A stretch of 64,000 bases of DNA from a virus: positions 1-64,000 of IMG/VR virus record IMGVR_UViG_3300032242_000738. One strand, written 5' to 3'. Of this stretch, positions 1 through 7,642 are shown one piece after another. Each line of letters begins with the position of its first letter. Within the stretch, counting starts at the first letter, position 1. Position numbers and translations under genes: made by a program. The notes below the pieces were generated by a model. That model searched no databases and had not been told where the DNA came from. It saw only the letters and a program-made list of their open reading frames with translations.

Positions 1-1
1 A

Positions 2-586
2 GCTAACCCGATTCGTAGATTTATTATTAGTCCACAAATCTTTACAATCATCAAATCTAGTTTGATGGATCCAGATATGGAAGAATTGCCAACAGACTTT
101 ATGCGTGGTCTTGATTTGAATATCAAGAAAACAAGCAAGGGTGGCTATGCTGATTACAGCACAAGCAATTGGGCACGTAAAGAATCTGCACTAACAGAAG
201 CAGAACAAGCAGCCATTGAAGCACATGGCTTGTACAATTTGGCAGAGTTTTTGCCAAAGCGTCCCGGCGAAGCAGAATTGCGTGTCATTAAAGAAATGTT
301 TGACGCAAGTGTAGACGGTCAACCATATGACTTAGAGCGTTGGGGTAGTTACTATCGTCCTTATGGATTAGAAGCACCTGCAGGAGCAACCGCGGAAAAA
401 CAATCAGCGCCAGTACGTAATGAGGTAAGCGCACCCGCAACAGCACCCGTAGCAGAAACTTCAGCACCATGGGAAGAAGATGCAATGGCAGCAGCCGAAT
501 CTATTAAGGTTCCAACAGCACAACCATCAAGTGACAAAGCACAAGACATTCTAGCAATGATTCGTGCTAGACAAAATAAGTCTTGA
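2..586 (+). CDS. 32: gp32-like single-stranded DNA-binding protein (5' partial)
   Basis: The frame is open to the window edge, so only the C-terminal ~194 residues are present. The visible part reads ANPIRRFIISPQIF, then LDLNIKKTSKGGYADYS and a lysine/alanine-rich segment, matching the end of the OB-fold core of T4-type gp32. It is followed by a low-complexity Ala/Pro/Glu linker and a tail of the kind that binds partner replication proteins. gp32 coats ssDNA in replication and recombination. It sits directly upstream of UvsX and a UvsY-like gene, its recombination partners in T4. Recognition is by sequence resemblance; the N-terminal zinc-binding part is outside the window. Confidence 0.8.
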   Translation, partial: ANPIRRFIISPQIFTIIKSSLMDPDMEELPTDFMRGLDLNIKKTSKGGYADYSTSNWARKESALTEAEQAAIEAHGLYNLAEFLPKRPGEAELRVIKEMFDASVDGQPYDLERWGSYYRPYGLEAPAGATAEKQSAPVRNEVSAPATAPVAETSAPWEEDAMAAAESIKVPTAQPSSDKAQDILAMIRARQNKS

Positions 587-592
587 TAGAAT

Positions 593-606
593 GGGGCTAC
601 GGCCCC
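593..606 (+). terminator. Stem-loop with UACG tetraloop after gp32
   Basis: A perfect 5-bp GC-only stem (593-597 with 602-606) closes a TACG loop, a UNCG-class stable tetraloop with C-G closing pair. Only two T follow, so it may be a weak terminator or a 3'-end protector of gp32 mRNA. Confidence 0.55.
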
Positions 607-623
607 TTCCTAAGGAGAACTAG

Positions 624-851
624 ATGACACTACCAGACGAAAGATACCGAGCCATTAAGCAAGGTAAAAAACTATTGGAAGAATTATGCGATCCAGGTAA
701 AACCCCACGTGTTCCTAGCTTAATCAGAGATAGAGCAAGAACAGCATTACGTCATTACCCAAATGACTGGGAACTAGAATCTATTGCAGAAAAATGTCCA
801 GATATACTAGACAAACAAACATTTAGTGTGTACACTACTATAAACAAATAA
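624..851 (+). CDS. Small protein resembling the BPSL0761 family
   Basis: A 75-residue basic protein. The pattern TLPDERYRAI, then LL..L.DP, RDRAR and LRHYP resembles the small BPSL0761-type hypothetical proteins found in proteobacteria and their phages, whose function is unknown. AAGGAG at 612-617, six bases before the ATG, supports the start. It lies between gp32 and UvsX and is probably co-transcribed with them. The family match is from memory and is tentative. Confidence 0.6.
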   Translation: MTLPDERYRAIKQGKKLLEELCDPGKTPRVPSLIRDRARTALRHYPNDWELESIAEKCPDILDKQTFSVYTTINK

Positions 852-859
852 GGAATATA

Positions 860-1927
860 ATGGCAAAACCATTCGACATTAGTAAGTTCCGTAAGGACAT
901 TACAAAAAGCATTGAAGGTCTATCAATAGGATTTAATGATCCTACCGATTGGATCAGTACAGGAAATTATGCACTTAACTATCTCATTAGCGGTGATTTT
1001 AATAAAGGCGTTCCTCTTGGTAAAGTTACTGTCTTTGCCGGAGAGTCAGGAGCAGGTAAAAGTTTCATCTGTTCAGGAAATCTCGTTAGACACGCACAAG
1101 AACAAGGAATCTTTGTAGTATTAATTGATTCAGAAAACGCACTTGACGAAGCATGGCTACATGCATTAGGTGTTTCAACAGACGAAAGTAAATTGTTGAA
1201 ACTTAACATGGCTATGATTGATGATGTGGGTAAGACTATTTCAACATTCGTTAAAGACTATAAAGGTCTGCCAGAAACAGATAGACCTAAAGTATTATTT
1301 GTACTTGACAGTCTTGGTATGTTGTTGACACCAACTGACGTTAATCAGTTTGAAGCAGGTGATATGAAAGGTGACATGGGTCGTAAGCCTAAAGCACTAA
1401 CAGCACTTGTTCGTAACTGTGTTAATATGTTTGGTTCATTGAACATTGGACTAGTTGCTACTAATCATACATATGCGTCACAAGATATGTTTGACCCAGA
1501 TGATAAAATCAGTGGCGGTCAAGGTTTCGTTTATGCAAGTAGTATTGTTGTTGCTATGAAGAAATTGAAACTTAAAGAAGATGAAGATGGTAATAAGATT
1601 AGTGATGTGCGAGGTATTCGTGCCGCATGTAAGATTATGAAAACTCGTTATGCGAAACCATTTGAAAGTGTACAAGTTAAGATTCCTTATGAAACAGGTA
1701 TGAGTCCTTACTCAGGTATGCTTGACATGATTGAGAAAGCTGAACTTGTTAAAAAAGAAGGCAACAGTTTAGTCTATACAACACTTGATGGTGAAATCAT
1801 TAAGAAGTTTCGTAAGGCATGGGAAGCAAACACTGACGGTTGCTTAGATAAAGTGATGAGTGAATATAGTCAAAAAGCAACAACAAAGATAAGTACTGTA
1901 ACACCTGAGGAGGATAGTACAGTATGA
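860..1927 (+). CDS. uvsX: UvsX recombinase (RecA-like)
   Basis: 355 residues, close to T4 UvsX. The Walker A motif GESGAGKS is at residues 61-68, followed by LIDSENALDE and the hydrophobic Walker B strand KVLFVLDSLGML, then ATNHTYAS and GGQGFVYASSIV as in UvsX/RecA cores. The acidic C-terminus is typical. It polymerises on ssDNA and drives strand exchange for recombination-dependent replication, using gp32 and UvsY. AAGGA lies five bases before the ATG. It overlaps the next gene by four bases (ATGA), indicating translational coupling. Confidence 0.93.
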   Translation: MAKPFDISKFRKDITKSIEGLSIGFNDPTDWISTGNYALNYLISGDFNKGVPLGKVTVFAGESGAGKSFICSGNLVRHAQEQGIFVVLIDSENALDEAWLHALGVSTDESKLLKLNMAMIDDVGKTISTFVKDYKGLPETDRPKVLFVLDSLGMLLTPTDVNQFEAGDMKGDMGRKPKALTALVRNCVNMFGSLNIGLVATNHTYASQDMFDPDDKISGGQGFVYASSIVVAMKKLKLKEDEDGNKISDVRGIRAACKIMKTRYAKPFESVQVKIPYETGMSPYSGMLDMIEKAELVKKEGNSLVYTTLDGEIIKKFRKAWEANTDGCLDKVMSEYSQKATTKISTVTPEEDSTV

Positions 1928-2175
1928 GTTTAGATTTTGTTGCTGAAGTTTGGGATGCATTACGTACACACATTGATTTCAATGACCGTAATGATGCCGC
2001 AGATACATTAATCAATCTATTGATTGACAACAATTACGAAGCTGACGATATCAAAGATGCGTTCAGAAGTGACAAGGAAGTGCTTACTGCATTGAAAGGT
2101 TACGCTGAACAGCATGATATTGAAGATGACTACGAAGAATATGAAGAAGACGAAGACCAAGACGATTGGAACTAA
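1924..2175 (+). CDS. Small acidic hypothetical protein
   Basis: 83 residues, with a highly acidic C-terminal third (repeated E/D and Y). It starts by ATGA overlap with uvsX and ends directly against the following ATG, so it is translated within the recombination operon. GAGGAGG lies upstream inside the uvsX end. No family is recognised. Acidic small proteins in this position could modulate DNA-binding neighbours, but that is inference only. Confidence 0.7.
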   Translation: MSLDFVAEVWDALRTHIDFNDRNDAADTLINLLIDNNYEADDIKDAFRSDKEVLTALKGYAEQHDIEDDYEEYEEDEDQDDWN

Positions 2176-2637
2176 ATGTCAAATTGGTATACAAGGATCA
2201 CAACTAATTTAGGTGTGATACCCGATTTTATTTCATATTATGATAACGAAATAATTTCAGCAAAAAGTGATGTAAAGGTATACGGTAATGTTGAAAAGAA
2301 CATTGCCGCATTACCCGGAATTACAGAACATAGATTTAATCAACTACAAGAGATAGAAGCAGTATTGAACTATCTCAACATTCAATTACGGAAAATTCGC
2401 CGAAAGCATTTTCAAAAATACTTAGAAGCGTATAATAGAGCATTGACAAGTCGTGATGCTGAAAAGTATGTTGATGGTGAAGATGAAGTAGTTGACTTTG
2501 AAACACTTATCAATGAAGTAGCATTACTACGAAATCGTTGGTTAGGTATAATGAAGGGCCTTGAAGCTAAACAATGGCAGATGGGTCATATTGTAAGATT
2601 ACGTACAGCTGGTATGGAGGATATTAGAATTGACTAA
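2176..2637 (+). CDS. uvsY: UvsY-like recombination mediator
   Basis: 153 residues, compared with 137 for T4 UvsY. The helical body has a basic segment LRKIRRKHFQKYLEAYNRAL followed by an acidic patch and the C-terminal pattern RWLGIMKGLEAKQWQMGHI, which parallels the T4 UvsY ending (WGILLDFCSGALDAIKSRGFAIKHI). UvsY loads UvsX onto gp32-covered ssDNA. Its position two genes after UvsX agrees. Similarity is weak at residue level, so the call rests on pattern plus context. Confidence 0.65.
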   Translation: MSNWYTRITTNLGVIPDFISYYDNEIISAKSDVKVYGNVEKNIAALPGITEHRFNQLQEIEAVLNYLNIQLRKIRRKHFQKYLEAYNRALTSRDAEKYVDGEDEVVDFETLINEVALLRNRWLGIMKGLEAKQWQMGHIVRLRTAGMEDIRID

Positions 2638-2682
2638 ACATGATGAGTTACAATACTATCAACTTTTGAATTGGAATGTTGT

Positions 2683-3288
2683 ATGATTTTAGGTAATAAT
2701 ATTGCTAGTATGATATTCAGTAATAAAAAACTCACTGATTTTTTATTGCCGGATCCTGACCCATGGCATGGCACTTTCCTCCAGGGCTATGTTGATAAAA
2801 ATAATAAAGTTAAAGGCAAATTTGGTGAAATGTTAGTTGAGGCATTAATGTCACTATATGGACATTCTGTATTCAAACCAATAAATAAAGGTCATGATAG
2901 GATCATAACATCTAATGTAGTTGAACTTACTAATACAATTAAAAAAGTTACAAAAGAATTTAAAGTAGAAATTAAATTTGGCGTTGCACATAGAAATCCC
3001 AAAAACAAGGGAACTGTCCTGCCCGGAGTATTTTCTTTTAATCATTTTGGAATACAAAAAGATTGGGAACGTGCAATCATCATTTCAGTTGATCCGGGCC
3101 CAAATATATATGCTGTATGGTTTGATAAACAAGATTTAATAACAAATATTGCTTCTGAAAATCCCATATTTAGTAGACAGCAAGGCGGTAAAAATGGTAA
3201 CAATGATGATTGGATGTTTATCACTAATCCAACATCCTGGCAAAACTTTATTAATTTGTCTTGGGTTAAGAGCTTAGGACAATGGTAA
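2683..3288 (+). CDS. Putative PD-(D/E)XK restriction-type endonuclease
   Basis: 201 residues from the ATG at 2683 (a TTG at 2671 is an alternative start). The nuclease signature is visible: KGKFGE49M, then GHD72R, then VE96IK98FG, fitting the E...D...ExK metal-binding core of PD-(D/E)XK enzymes. The gene ends seven bases inside the start of a DNA methyltransferase gene, the arrangement of a type II restriction-modification pair. The closest specificity family is not recognised. Alternatively it could be a phage nuclease that degrades unmodified host DNA. The core motif is seen; the role is inferred. Confidence 0.6.
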   Translation: MILGNNIASMIFSNKKLTDFLLPDPDPWHGTFLQGYVDKNNKVKGKFGEMLVEALMSLYGHSVFKPINKGHDRIITSNVVELTNTIKKVTKEFKVEIKFGVAHRNPKNKGTVLPGVFSFNHFGIQKDWERAIIISVDPGPNIYAVWFDKQDLITNIASENPIFSRQQGGKNGNNDDWMFITNPTSWQNFINLSWVKSLGQW

Positions 3289-4280
3289 AACTAGCCGACA
3301 TACTAAATGTACGTTACTCAACACGTAATCTATCAGACATAGACTTTAACGCTGCCGTACCCAGTCTGGCTAAAGAACTAGAACAATATAACTTCTTACC
3401 ACAATACACAGATGATGTACTAAAAAAAGACTGGCAACAACTATGTAAATGGACTACTACTGATACAACAATCAGTAGTACATCACGTTTAGGAATGAAA
3501 CTAAGTGAACACTATTGCCACAATTTCTATGATATTGAAAGTAGTAGTGGTACTAGTTATAGAAGTTTGTGGACTAGTTCTAACTTAGAAAAAGTTCTTA
3601 GATGGAATCGTAGTAGTCATAGTACACCTTACCTTAGTGAATTAAAACGTGGTATATATTTCTGTTGTGGATTGACTAAAAATACAATGTATCGTCCGCA
3701 AATGATGAAATTAGCTTGTATTAAATATAAGCCAGAAATAGTATTAGATCCATGTGCAGGTTGGGGCGGCCGCATGTTAGGTGCAGTAAGCTATGGAGCA
3801 CATTATATTGCCTTTGAACCTAACACACAAACATATGATAATTTGATGAAGATTGTAAATTTCTTAGGTATACAAAACAAAGTTACATTGATATGTGATG
3901 ATGCATTGAACATGAAACAATATAATTTACCTAAAGTTGATTTAGTATTGACTAGTCCACCTTACTTTGATTTAGAAGTTTATACACATGAACCTACACA
4001 ATCAATAACAAAGACACCTACATATCAGGATTGGGCTGATGGGTTTTTGCGTGAGATTATTAAATTAGGTATAGAACATTTGAACCCCAATGGCGTAAGT
4101 TGTTGGAATGTAGGCAAGGTTCGTAATAGAGATATGGCAGATGATGTATTAAAATATCATAACGAATTTGGTTATAGCAAAATTGATATATTATCAGTTC
4201 AAAGTAGCAAACGACAAAGTAATCAAAATACAGTAAAAAACGCTAAAAGTAGTGATGATACCATAGTGTATAGAATTTGA
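3282..4280 (+). CDS. DNA amino-methyltransferase (N6-adenine or N4-cytosine)
   Basis: 332 residues. The SAM-binding motif I is DPCAGWGGRM at 156-165, preceded by TMYRPQMMKLACIKY (motif X region), and the catalytic motif IV is TSPPYFD at 224-230. The order X-I-IV and the SPPY motif place it in the amino-methyltransferases that modify exocyclic amines. The N-terminal ~130 residues may hold target recognition. It overlaps the upstream nuclease gene by seven bases. Likely roles are protection of phage DNA from its partner or from host restriction. Its TGA stop is embedded in the -35 box of the next promoter. Confidence 0.82.
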   Translation: MVKLADILNVRYSTRNLSDIDFNAAVPSLAKELEQYNFLPQYTDDVLKKDWQQLCKWTTTDTTISSTSRLGMKLSEHYCHNFYDIESSSGTSYRSLWTSSNLEKVLRWNRSSHSTPYLSELKRGIYFCCGLTKNTMYRPQMMKLACIKYKPEIVLDPCAGWGGRMLGAVSYGAHYIAFEPNTQTYDNLMKIVNFLGIQNKVTLICDDALNMKQYNLPKVDLVLTSPPYFDLEVYTHEPTQSITKTPTYQDWADGFLREIIKLGIEHLNPNGVSCWNVGKVRNRDMADDVLKYHNEFGYSKIDILSVQSSKRQSNQNTVKNAKSSDDTIVYRI

Positions 4281-4305
4281 CAATAAATGGATATTCCTAT
4301 ATAAT
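4277..4305 (+). promoter_or_regulatory. Consensus sigma70 promoter, early cassette 1
   Basis: TTGACA at 4277-4282, 17-base spacer beginning ATAAATGG, and TATAAT at 4300-4305. The -35 box contains the stop codon of the methyltransferase gene. Confidence 0.85.
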
Positions 4306-4339
4306 AGAGGCTTAGACAGTCACAAAGCAGGAGTTGTTT

Positions 4340-4552
4340 ATGGGTTATAGTGTTGTTGCTGACAAGTATCAAATGGACGAAATGCGTACAAAATACGGTC
4401 CACGTAAGGGCTTAGAAGGTCCATTCAATTTCAGCGGAAGAGTGTTGTATTATGACAACAGTGAAGGCCAGTACTATGATCCACGTACCGATTTCTATGT
4501 AGAACAGATGGAAATGAACGAAATTCATGCTAATTTAATTGCCAAAATTTGA
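4340..4552 (+). CDS. Small early protein, unknown
   Basis: 70 residues, starting at the ATG at 4340 with CAGGAG six bases upstream; an in-frame TTG at 4334 lacks its own ribosome site. The sequence is rich in Tyr, Met and charged residues (KYGPRKGLEGPFNFSGRVLYYDN) and is not recognised. It has a dedicated consensus sigma70 promoter and its stop overlaps the -35 box of the next one, so it is likely expressed early in infection by host polymerase. A host-interaction role is plausible but not shown. Confidence 0.75.
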   Translation: MGYSVVADKYQMDEMRTKYGPRKGLEGPFNFSGRVLYYDNSEGQYYDPRTDFYVEQMEMNEIHANLIAKI

Positions 4553-4577
4553 CAATAAATGGGCCCTGTGCTACAAT
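4549..4577 (+). promoter_or_regulatory. Sigma70 promoter, early cassette 2
   Basis: TTGACA at 4549-4554, 17-base spacer, TACAAT at 4572-4577 preceded by TGC (extended -10). The flanks AATTTGACAATAAATGG and ACTTGTATTGA are shared with cassettes 3 and 4. Confidence 0.85.
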
Positions 4578-4610
4578 ACTTGTATTGAAACTGATGTAGA
4601 GGACTACGAA

Positions 4611-4988
4611 ATGACTACAGAATATAAATCTTGGGAAGAGTTGACAACTTTAGAGCAGTATTCCAGTATCTATTGGGATATGTATAAGGATGCGTTTGGT
4701 ATTCGTCCACGTGGTATTGATACCTCTGCTTGGACTGAAGCAGACTTCCTAGCTGAGTTCAAGGAGTTGAGTGAAATCATTGACCGTAAAGAAATTGAAC
4801 GTAAAAGTGCCGAAGTTAAGGCTACTGAATTGTTTGAACGCCGTGTAGCAGAATTGATTAGTGTCGGTGCCAAAGACTATGAAATGGCTATGCGTTGGAT
4901 CCATGAAGCTGAGGACACTCAAGGTGATGATGACTATTTGGCTTATACACTAGGCTTGCCCTATCAGTATTTTCGCAAGGTAGCGTAA
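4611..4988 (+). CDS. Early acidic helical protein, unknown
   Basis: 125 residues from the ATG at 4611. An in-frame upstream ATG at 4539 lies before the promoter's transcription start, so it cannot be used from that promoter; GAGGA at 4599-4603 fits the chosen start. The protein is predicted mostly helical, with a charged stretch FKELSEIIDRKEIERKSAEVKATELFERRV that could form a coiled coil. No family is recognised. It is one of four genes under repeated early promoter cassettes. Confidence 0.75.
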   Translation: MTTEYKSWEELTTLEQYSSIYWDMYKDAFGIRPRGIDTSAWTEADFLAEFKELSEIIDRKEIERKSAEVKATELFERRVAELISVGAKDYEMAMRWIHEAEDTQGDDDYLAYTLGLPYQYFRKVA

Positions 4989-4989
4989 T

Positions 4990-5018
4990 TTGACAATAAA
5001 TGGCATTCGTGCTATAAT
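4990..5018 (+). promoter_or_regulatory. Consensus sigma70 promoter, early cassette 3
   Basis: TTGACA at 4990-4995 and TATAAT at 5013-5018, 17-base spacer, extended -10 TGC. Identical to cassette 4 over about 45 bases. Confidence 0.9.
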
Positions 5019-5047
5019 ACTTGTATTGATTGATTAAAGGAGCTTAT

Positions 5048-5386
5048 ATGTCTTACTATGATGTTGATGAAGATTCACGTACTAGAACAACTGCTTGGTA
5101 CGCTAGACAAGATTGTGAACAGTACAATCGTGAACACAAACATTTGTATACTAAAGATCAAATTTTGTCAGGCGAGTTATTGAAAAAAGCAGCCGAAATT
5201 GCATACTTTCGTAGTCGTGTGTTTTTGAATTTTCGTGAAAAATTTATGACTGTTAAAGTTGAGGCCCCGCAAATTGCTGATAAAATTTCTAATGAAGTAG
5301 AACAATTATTAATTCATGCAGGAAAAACTGGCATACGTGTTAAGCACGGCAAAGCTAGTGTAATTTTTGAATTTGCACATCGTTGA
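5048..5386 (+). CDS. Early hypothetical protein
   Basis: 112 residues from the ATG at 5048, with AAGGAG five bases upstream; a TTG at 5030 lies too near the predicted transcript start. The sequence begins SYYDVDEDSRTRTTAWYARQ and contains a helical, basic central part (KKAAEIAYFRSRVFLNFREKF). No family is recognised. It is flanked by two identical early promoter cassettes. Confidence 0.75.
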   Translation: MSYYDVDEDSRTRTTAWYARQDCEQYNREHKHLYTKDQILSGELLKKAAEIAYFRSRVFLNFREKFMTVKVEAPQIADKISNEVEQLLIHAGKTGIRVKHGKASVIFEFAHR

Positions 5387-5389
5387 AAT

Positions 5390-5418
5390 TTGACAATAAA
5401 TGGCATTCGTGCTATAAT
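5390..5418 (+). promoter_or_regulatory. Consensus sigma70 promoter, early cassette 4
   Basis: TTGACA at 5390-5395 and TATAAT at 5413-5418, 17-base spacer and extended -10. It drives the AAA ATPase gene. Confidence 0.9.
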
Positions 5419-5448
5419 ACTTGTATTGATTAACACACAGGAGAGATT

Positions 5449-6477
5449 ATGTCTACTATTCGCATATTGTCAGGTTCTTATCGCAATGAAGCAGTTACAG
5501 GTGAAGTGTTCACACTAGTCAAAGGCTTTCAAACAAGCAAAAAAGGTAGTTATGTGACTGTTAAAAATGAAGGTCAGTTTCCGGGTCGTAGTGATGAGAT
5601 TAAAATCTTAGTGGAAACAATTGATAATATTGAATTTTTGAATGGAGAGAAGGTAATGTCTAATAGTGTAGTAGAATTTAAGAAAGAAACTGTTAAAGAA
5701 ACTGAACAAGAAGCAATGGACCGTATTGCATCACGTTTTGAGGTCCTTGATGAAATGTCACGTGCTTGTATCAATGGTGACATTCGTGCTATGATTGTTT
5801 CAGGCCCGCCCGGTGTAGGTAAGAGTCATGGTGTTGAGACACAAATGGAACGTGCAAGTATGTTTGACAAACTTGCAGGCAAACGTGTACGTTTTCAAAT
5901 CGTCAAAGGTGCAATGACAGCATTGGGTTTGTATACTCAACTGTACAAATATTCTGACACTAAAAACGTATTGATTTTTGATGACTGTGACAGCGTTTTT
6001 ACTGATGACTTGAGTTTGAACATTCTTAAAGCGGCCCTTGATTCAGGCAAGACACGTAGAATTTGCTGGAATAGTGACAGTCGTTTGTTGCGTGAAGAAG
6101 GTATCCCTAATACTTTCAACTTCAATGGCAGTGCTATCTTTATCACTAACTTGAAATTCGGCAACTTGAAGTCTAAGAAATTGCAGGATCACTTAGAAGC
6201 TTTGCAGAGTCGTTGTCACTTTCTGGACCTGACTATTGATGGTGATCGTGACAAGATGTTGCGTATTAAACAGGTACATCGTGATAGTGATGGTGGCTTG
6301 TTCAAAGACTATGATTTTACTGAAGAACAATCACAAACTGTGATTAGCTTTATGTGGGACAATCATACTAAATTGCGTGAAGTGTCCTTGCGTATGTGTT
6401 TGAAGATTGCAGACTTAGTTAAGATCAGTCCCAACAACTGGCAGAATCTTGCTAAGACAACTTGCATGAAAGGTTAA
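5449..6477 (+). CDS. AAA-type ATPase, early
   Basis: 342 residues with AGGAG five bases before the ATG. The first ~70 residues form a small beta-rich domain (RILSGSYRNEAVTGEVFTLVKG), resembling a KOW-like fold. The ATPase core begins near 90, with Walker A SGPPGVGKSHG at ~119-129, Walker B VLIFDDCDS and a sensor-like IFITNL. Similar single-AAA proteins of unknown function occur in T4-type aquatic phages. The gene has its own early promoter and a strong terminator behind it, so it is a stand-alone early unit. Substrate unknown. Confidence 0.78.
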   Translation: MSTIRILSGSYRNEAVTGEVFTLVKGFQTSKKGSYVTVKNEGQFPGRSDEIKILVETIDNIEFLNGEKVMSNSVVEFKKETVKETEQEAMDRIASRFEVLDEMSRACINGDIRAMIVSGPPGVGKSHGVETQMERASMFDKLAGKRVRFQIVKGAMTALGLYTQLYKYSDTKNVLIFDDCDSVFTDDLSLNILKAALDSGKTRRICWNSDSRLLREEGIPNTFNFNGSAIFITNLKFGNLKSKKLQDHLEALQSRCHFLDLTIDGDRDKMLRIKQVHRDSDGGLFKDYDFTEEQSQTVISFMWDNHTKLREVSLRMCLKIADLVKISPNNWQNLAKTTCMKG

Positions 6478-6542
6478 CTCCTGCAGTGTGCGTAACGGCA
6501 ATGTCAATAAGTCCGTTTCGTTAATTTTTCTTCAGTACTTTT

Positions 6543-6566
6543 GGGAGACTATGGTCTCCCCTTTTT
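6543..6566 (+). terminator. Rho-independent terminator closing the early cluster
   Basis: Stem GGGAGAC (6543-6549) pairs perfectly with GTCTCCC (6554-6560) around a TATG loop, followed by CTTTTT. Confidence 0.9.
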
Positions 6567-6576
6567 CCTTTAATCA

Positions 6577-6605
6577 TTGTCTATCAACAAAATATATTGT
6601 ATAAT
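6577..6605 (+). promoter_or_regulatory. Promoter giving a leaderless mRNA for the 343-aa gene
   Basis: TTGTCT at 6577-6582, 17-base spacer, TATAAT at 6600-6605. The ATG is at 6611, only five bases after the -10 box, and no Shine-Dalgarno can fit. Confidence 0.65.
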
Positions 6606-6610
6606 TACTA

Positions 6611-7642
6611 ATGGTTGAATTGAATTACAAAGAACATCTAGTCTATTACATGATTAATAACCTACGATTAAGTAGGTATGATATTCGTTTCCTTCAAAAC
6701 CTTGAAAAAATTAGTATAGTTAAAAAAGTTATTACTAGCAATCAGGCTGAACTAGTTGATAAACTTATAGAAAAATATGAACGTCAATTTGTAAAAAATC
6801 AATTGTTCACTAGTGAATTATTAAAACTGCCATGGAAAACAATAATAGTAGAAACTACTGATGAATATACCTCTGCTCATATAGGTATATTGGAAGATAA
6901 CATCATATTGAAAACTCCATACAATAAATTGTTTATTGGAGCATTTAGGTCACTCAGTCAATCTAGTTTTGTTTGGGACCATGTCAATAAATACTATATT
7001 GCTGATTTAAGTACACATTCATTAAAACTGTCAATACACATGGTAAAAAAGTTCTTTAACGAAGTTAGATATAGCGACAATGTTAAAAAACTATTGGATC
7101 AATTAGATTACTATAAAGATGTAAAATATTGGAAACCAACACTAGTTAATAGTAATGGTAATTACATTATTGCTTGCACTAACAATGCACTAAATGAAGC
7201 TATTAGTCATATTGAACTAAACACAGAATTGACTACAATGGCTGAATTAGTAAGATATGGAATAGATATTGATGAGGATATTTTTCTAACTGATGAAGAA
7301 AGATTTGCAGGATCATATAATCCCAAAATAGAATTGTCAAAGATATGTGATATTGTGCCATGGTTAAAGAATATCAAATGTGATTATGTTTCAGTATCAG
7401 GTGTGGGTCTATCAACTTCAGTTAAGTTTAAAATTGAATTTAAACAGGCACTGGAACGTGCAGGAATAAAGTATAATGATACACTAAAGGTTATAGGATC
7501 GGAACATGTAAAACAATATAAGTTCCCTGTAATAGTCAAATTCAGATTAATGTCAGATTTCACAGAATCTGTACATATGGCAAAAGTAATCACTATTGTA
7601 AATAGTCAACCAGTTAACTTGGAAAAGAATGAAACAATGTAA
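6611..7642 (+). CDS. Hypothetical protein coupled to UvsW
   Basis: 343 residues, not recognised as a known family. It overlaps the uvsW start by 14 bases, so the two are co-expressed. A segment at ~105-140 (YNKLFIGAFRSL, then FVWDHVNKYYIADLS) is reminiscent of N-terminal substrate-recognition segments of SNF2/HARP-like helicases, but no catalytic motif is visible. A DNA-repair accessory role beside UvsW is an inference from position. The start is the only ATG after the -10 box. Confidence 0.7.
   Translation: MVELNYKEHLVYYMINNLRLSRYDIRFLQNLEKISIVKKVITSNQAELVDKLIEKYERQFVKNQLFTSELLKLPWKTIIVETTDEYTSAHIGILEDNIILKTPYNKLFIGAFRSLSQSSFVWDHVNKYYIADLSTHSLKLSIHMVKKFFNEVRYSDNVKKLLDQLDYYKDVKYWKPTLVNSNGNYIIACTNNALNEAISHIELNTELTTMAELVRYGIDIDEDIFLTDEERFAGSYNPKIELSKICDIVPWLKNIKCDYVSVSGVGLSTSVKFKIEFKQALERAGIKYNDTLKVIGSEHVKQYKFPVIVKFRLMSDFTESVHMAKVITIVNSQPVNLEKNETM

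Noticed and set aside
2630-2686. Possible 18-codon ORF from TTG (2630) ending ATGA with the nuclease start
   Set aside because: Too short and lacks a Shine-Dalgarno; could be a coupling leader but there is no codon evidence.
4539-4610. Upstream ATG of the 4611 gene
   Set aside because: The extension overlaps the promoter cassette; the transcript starts near 4584.
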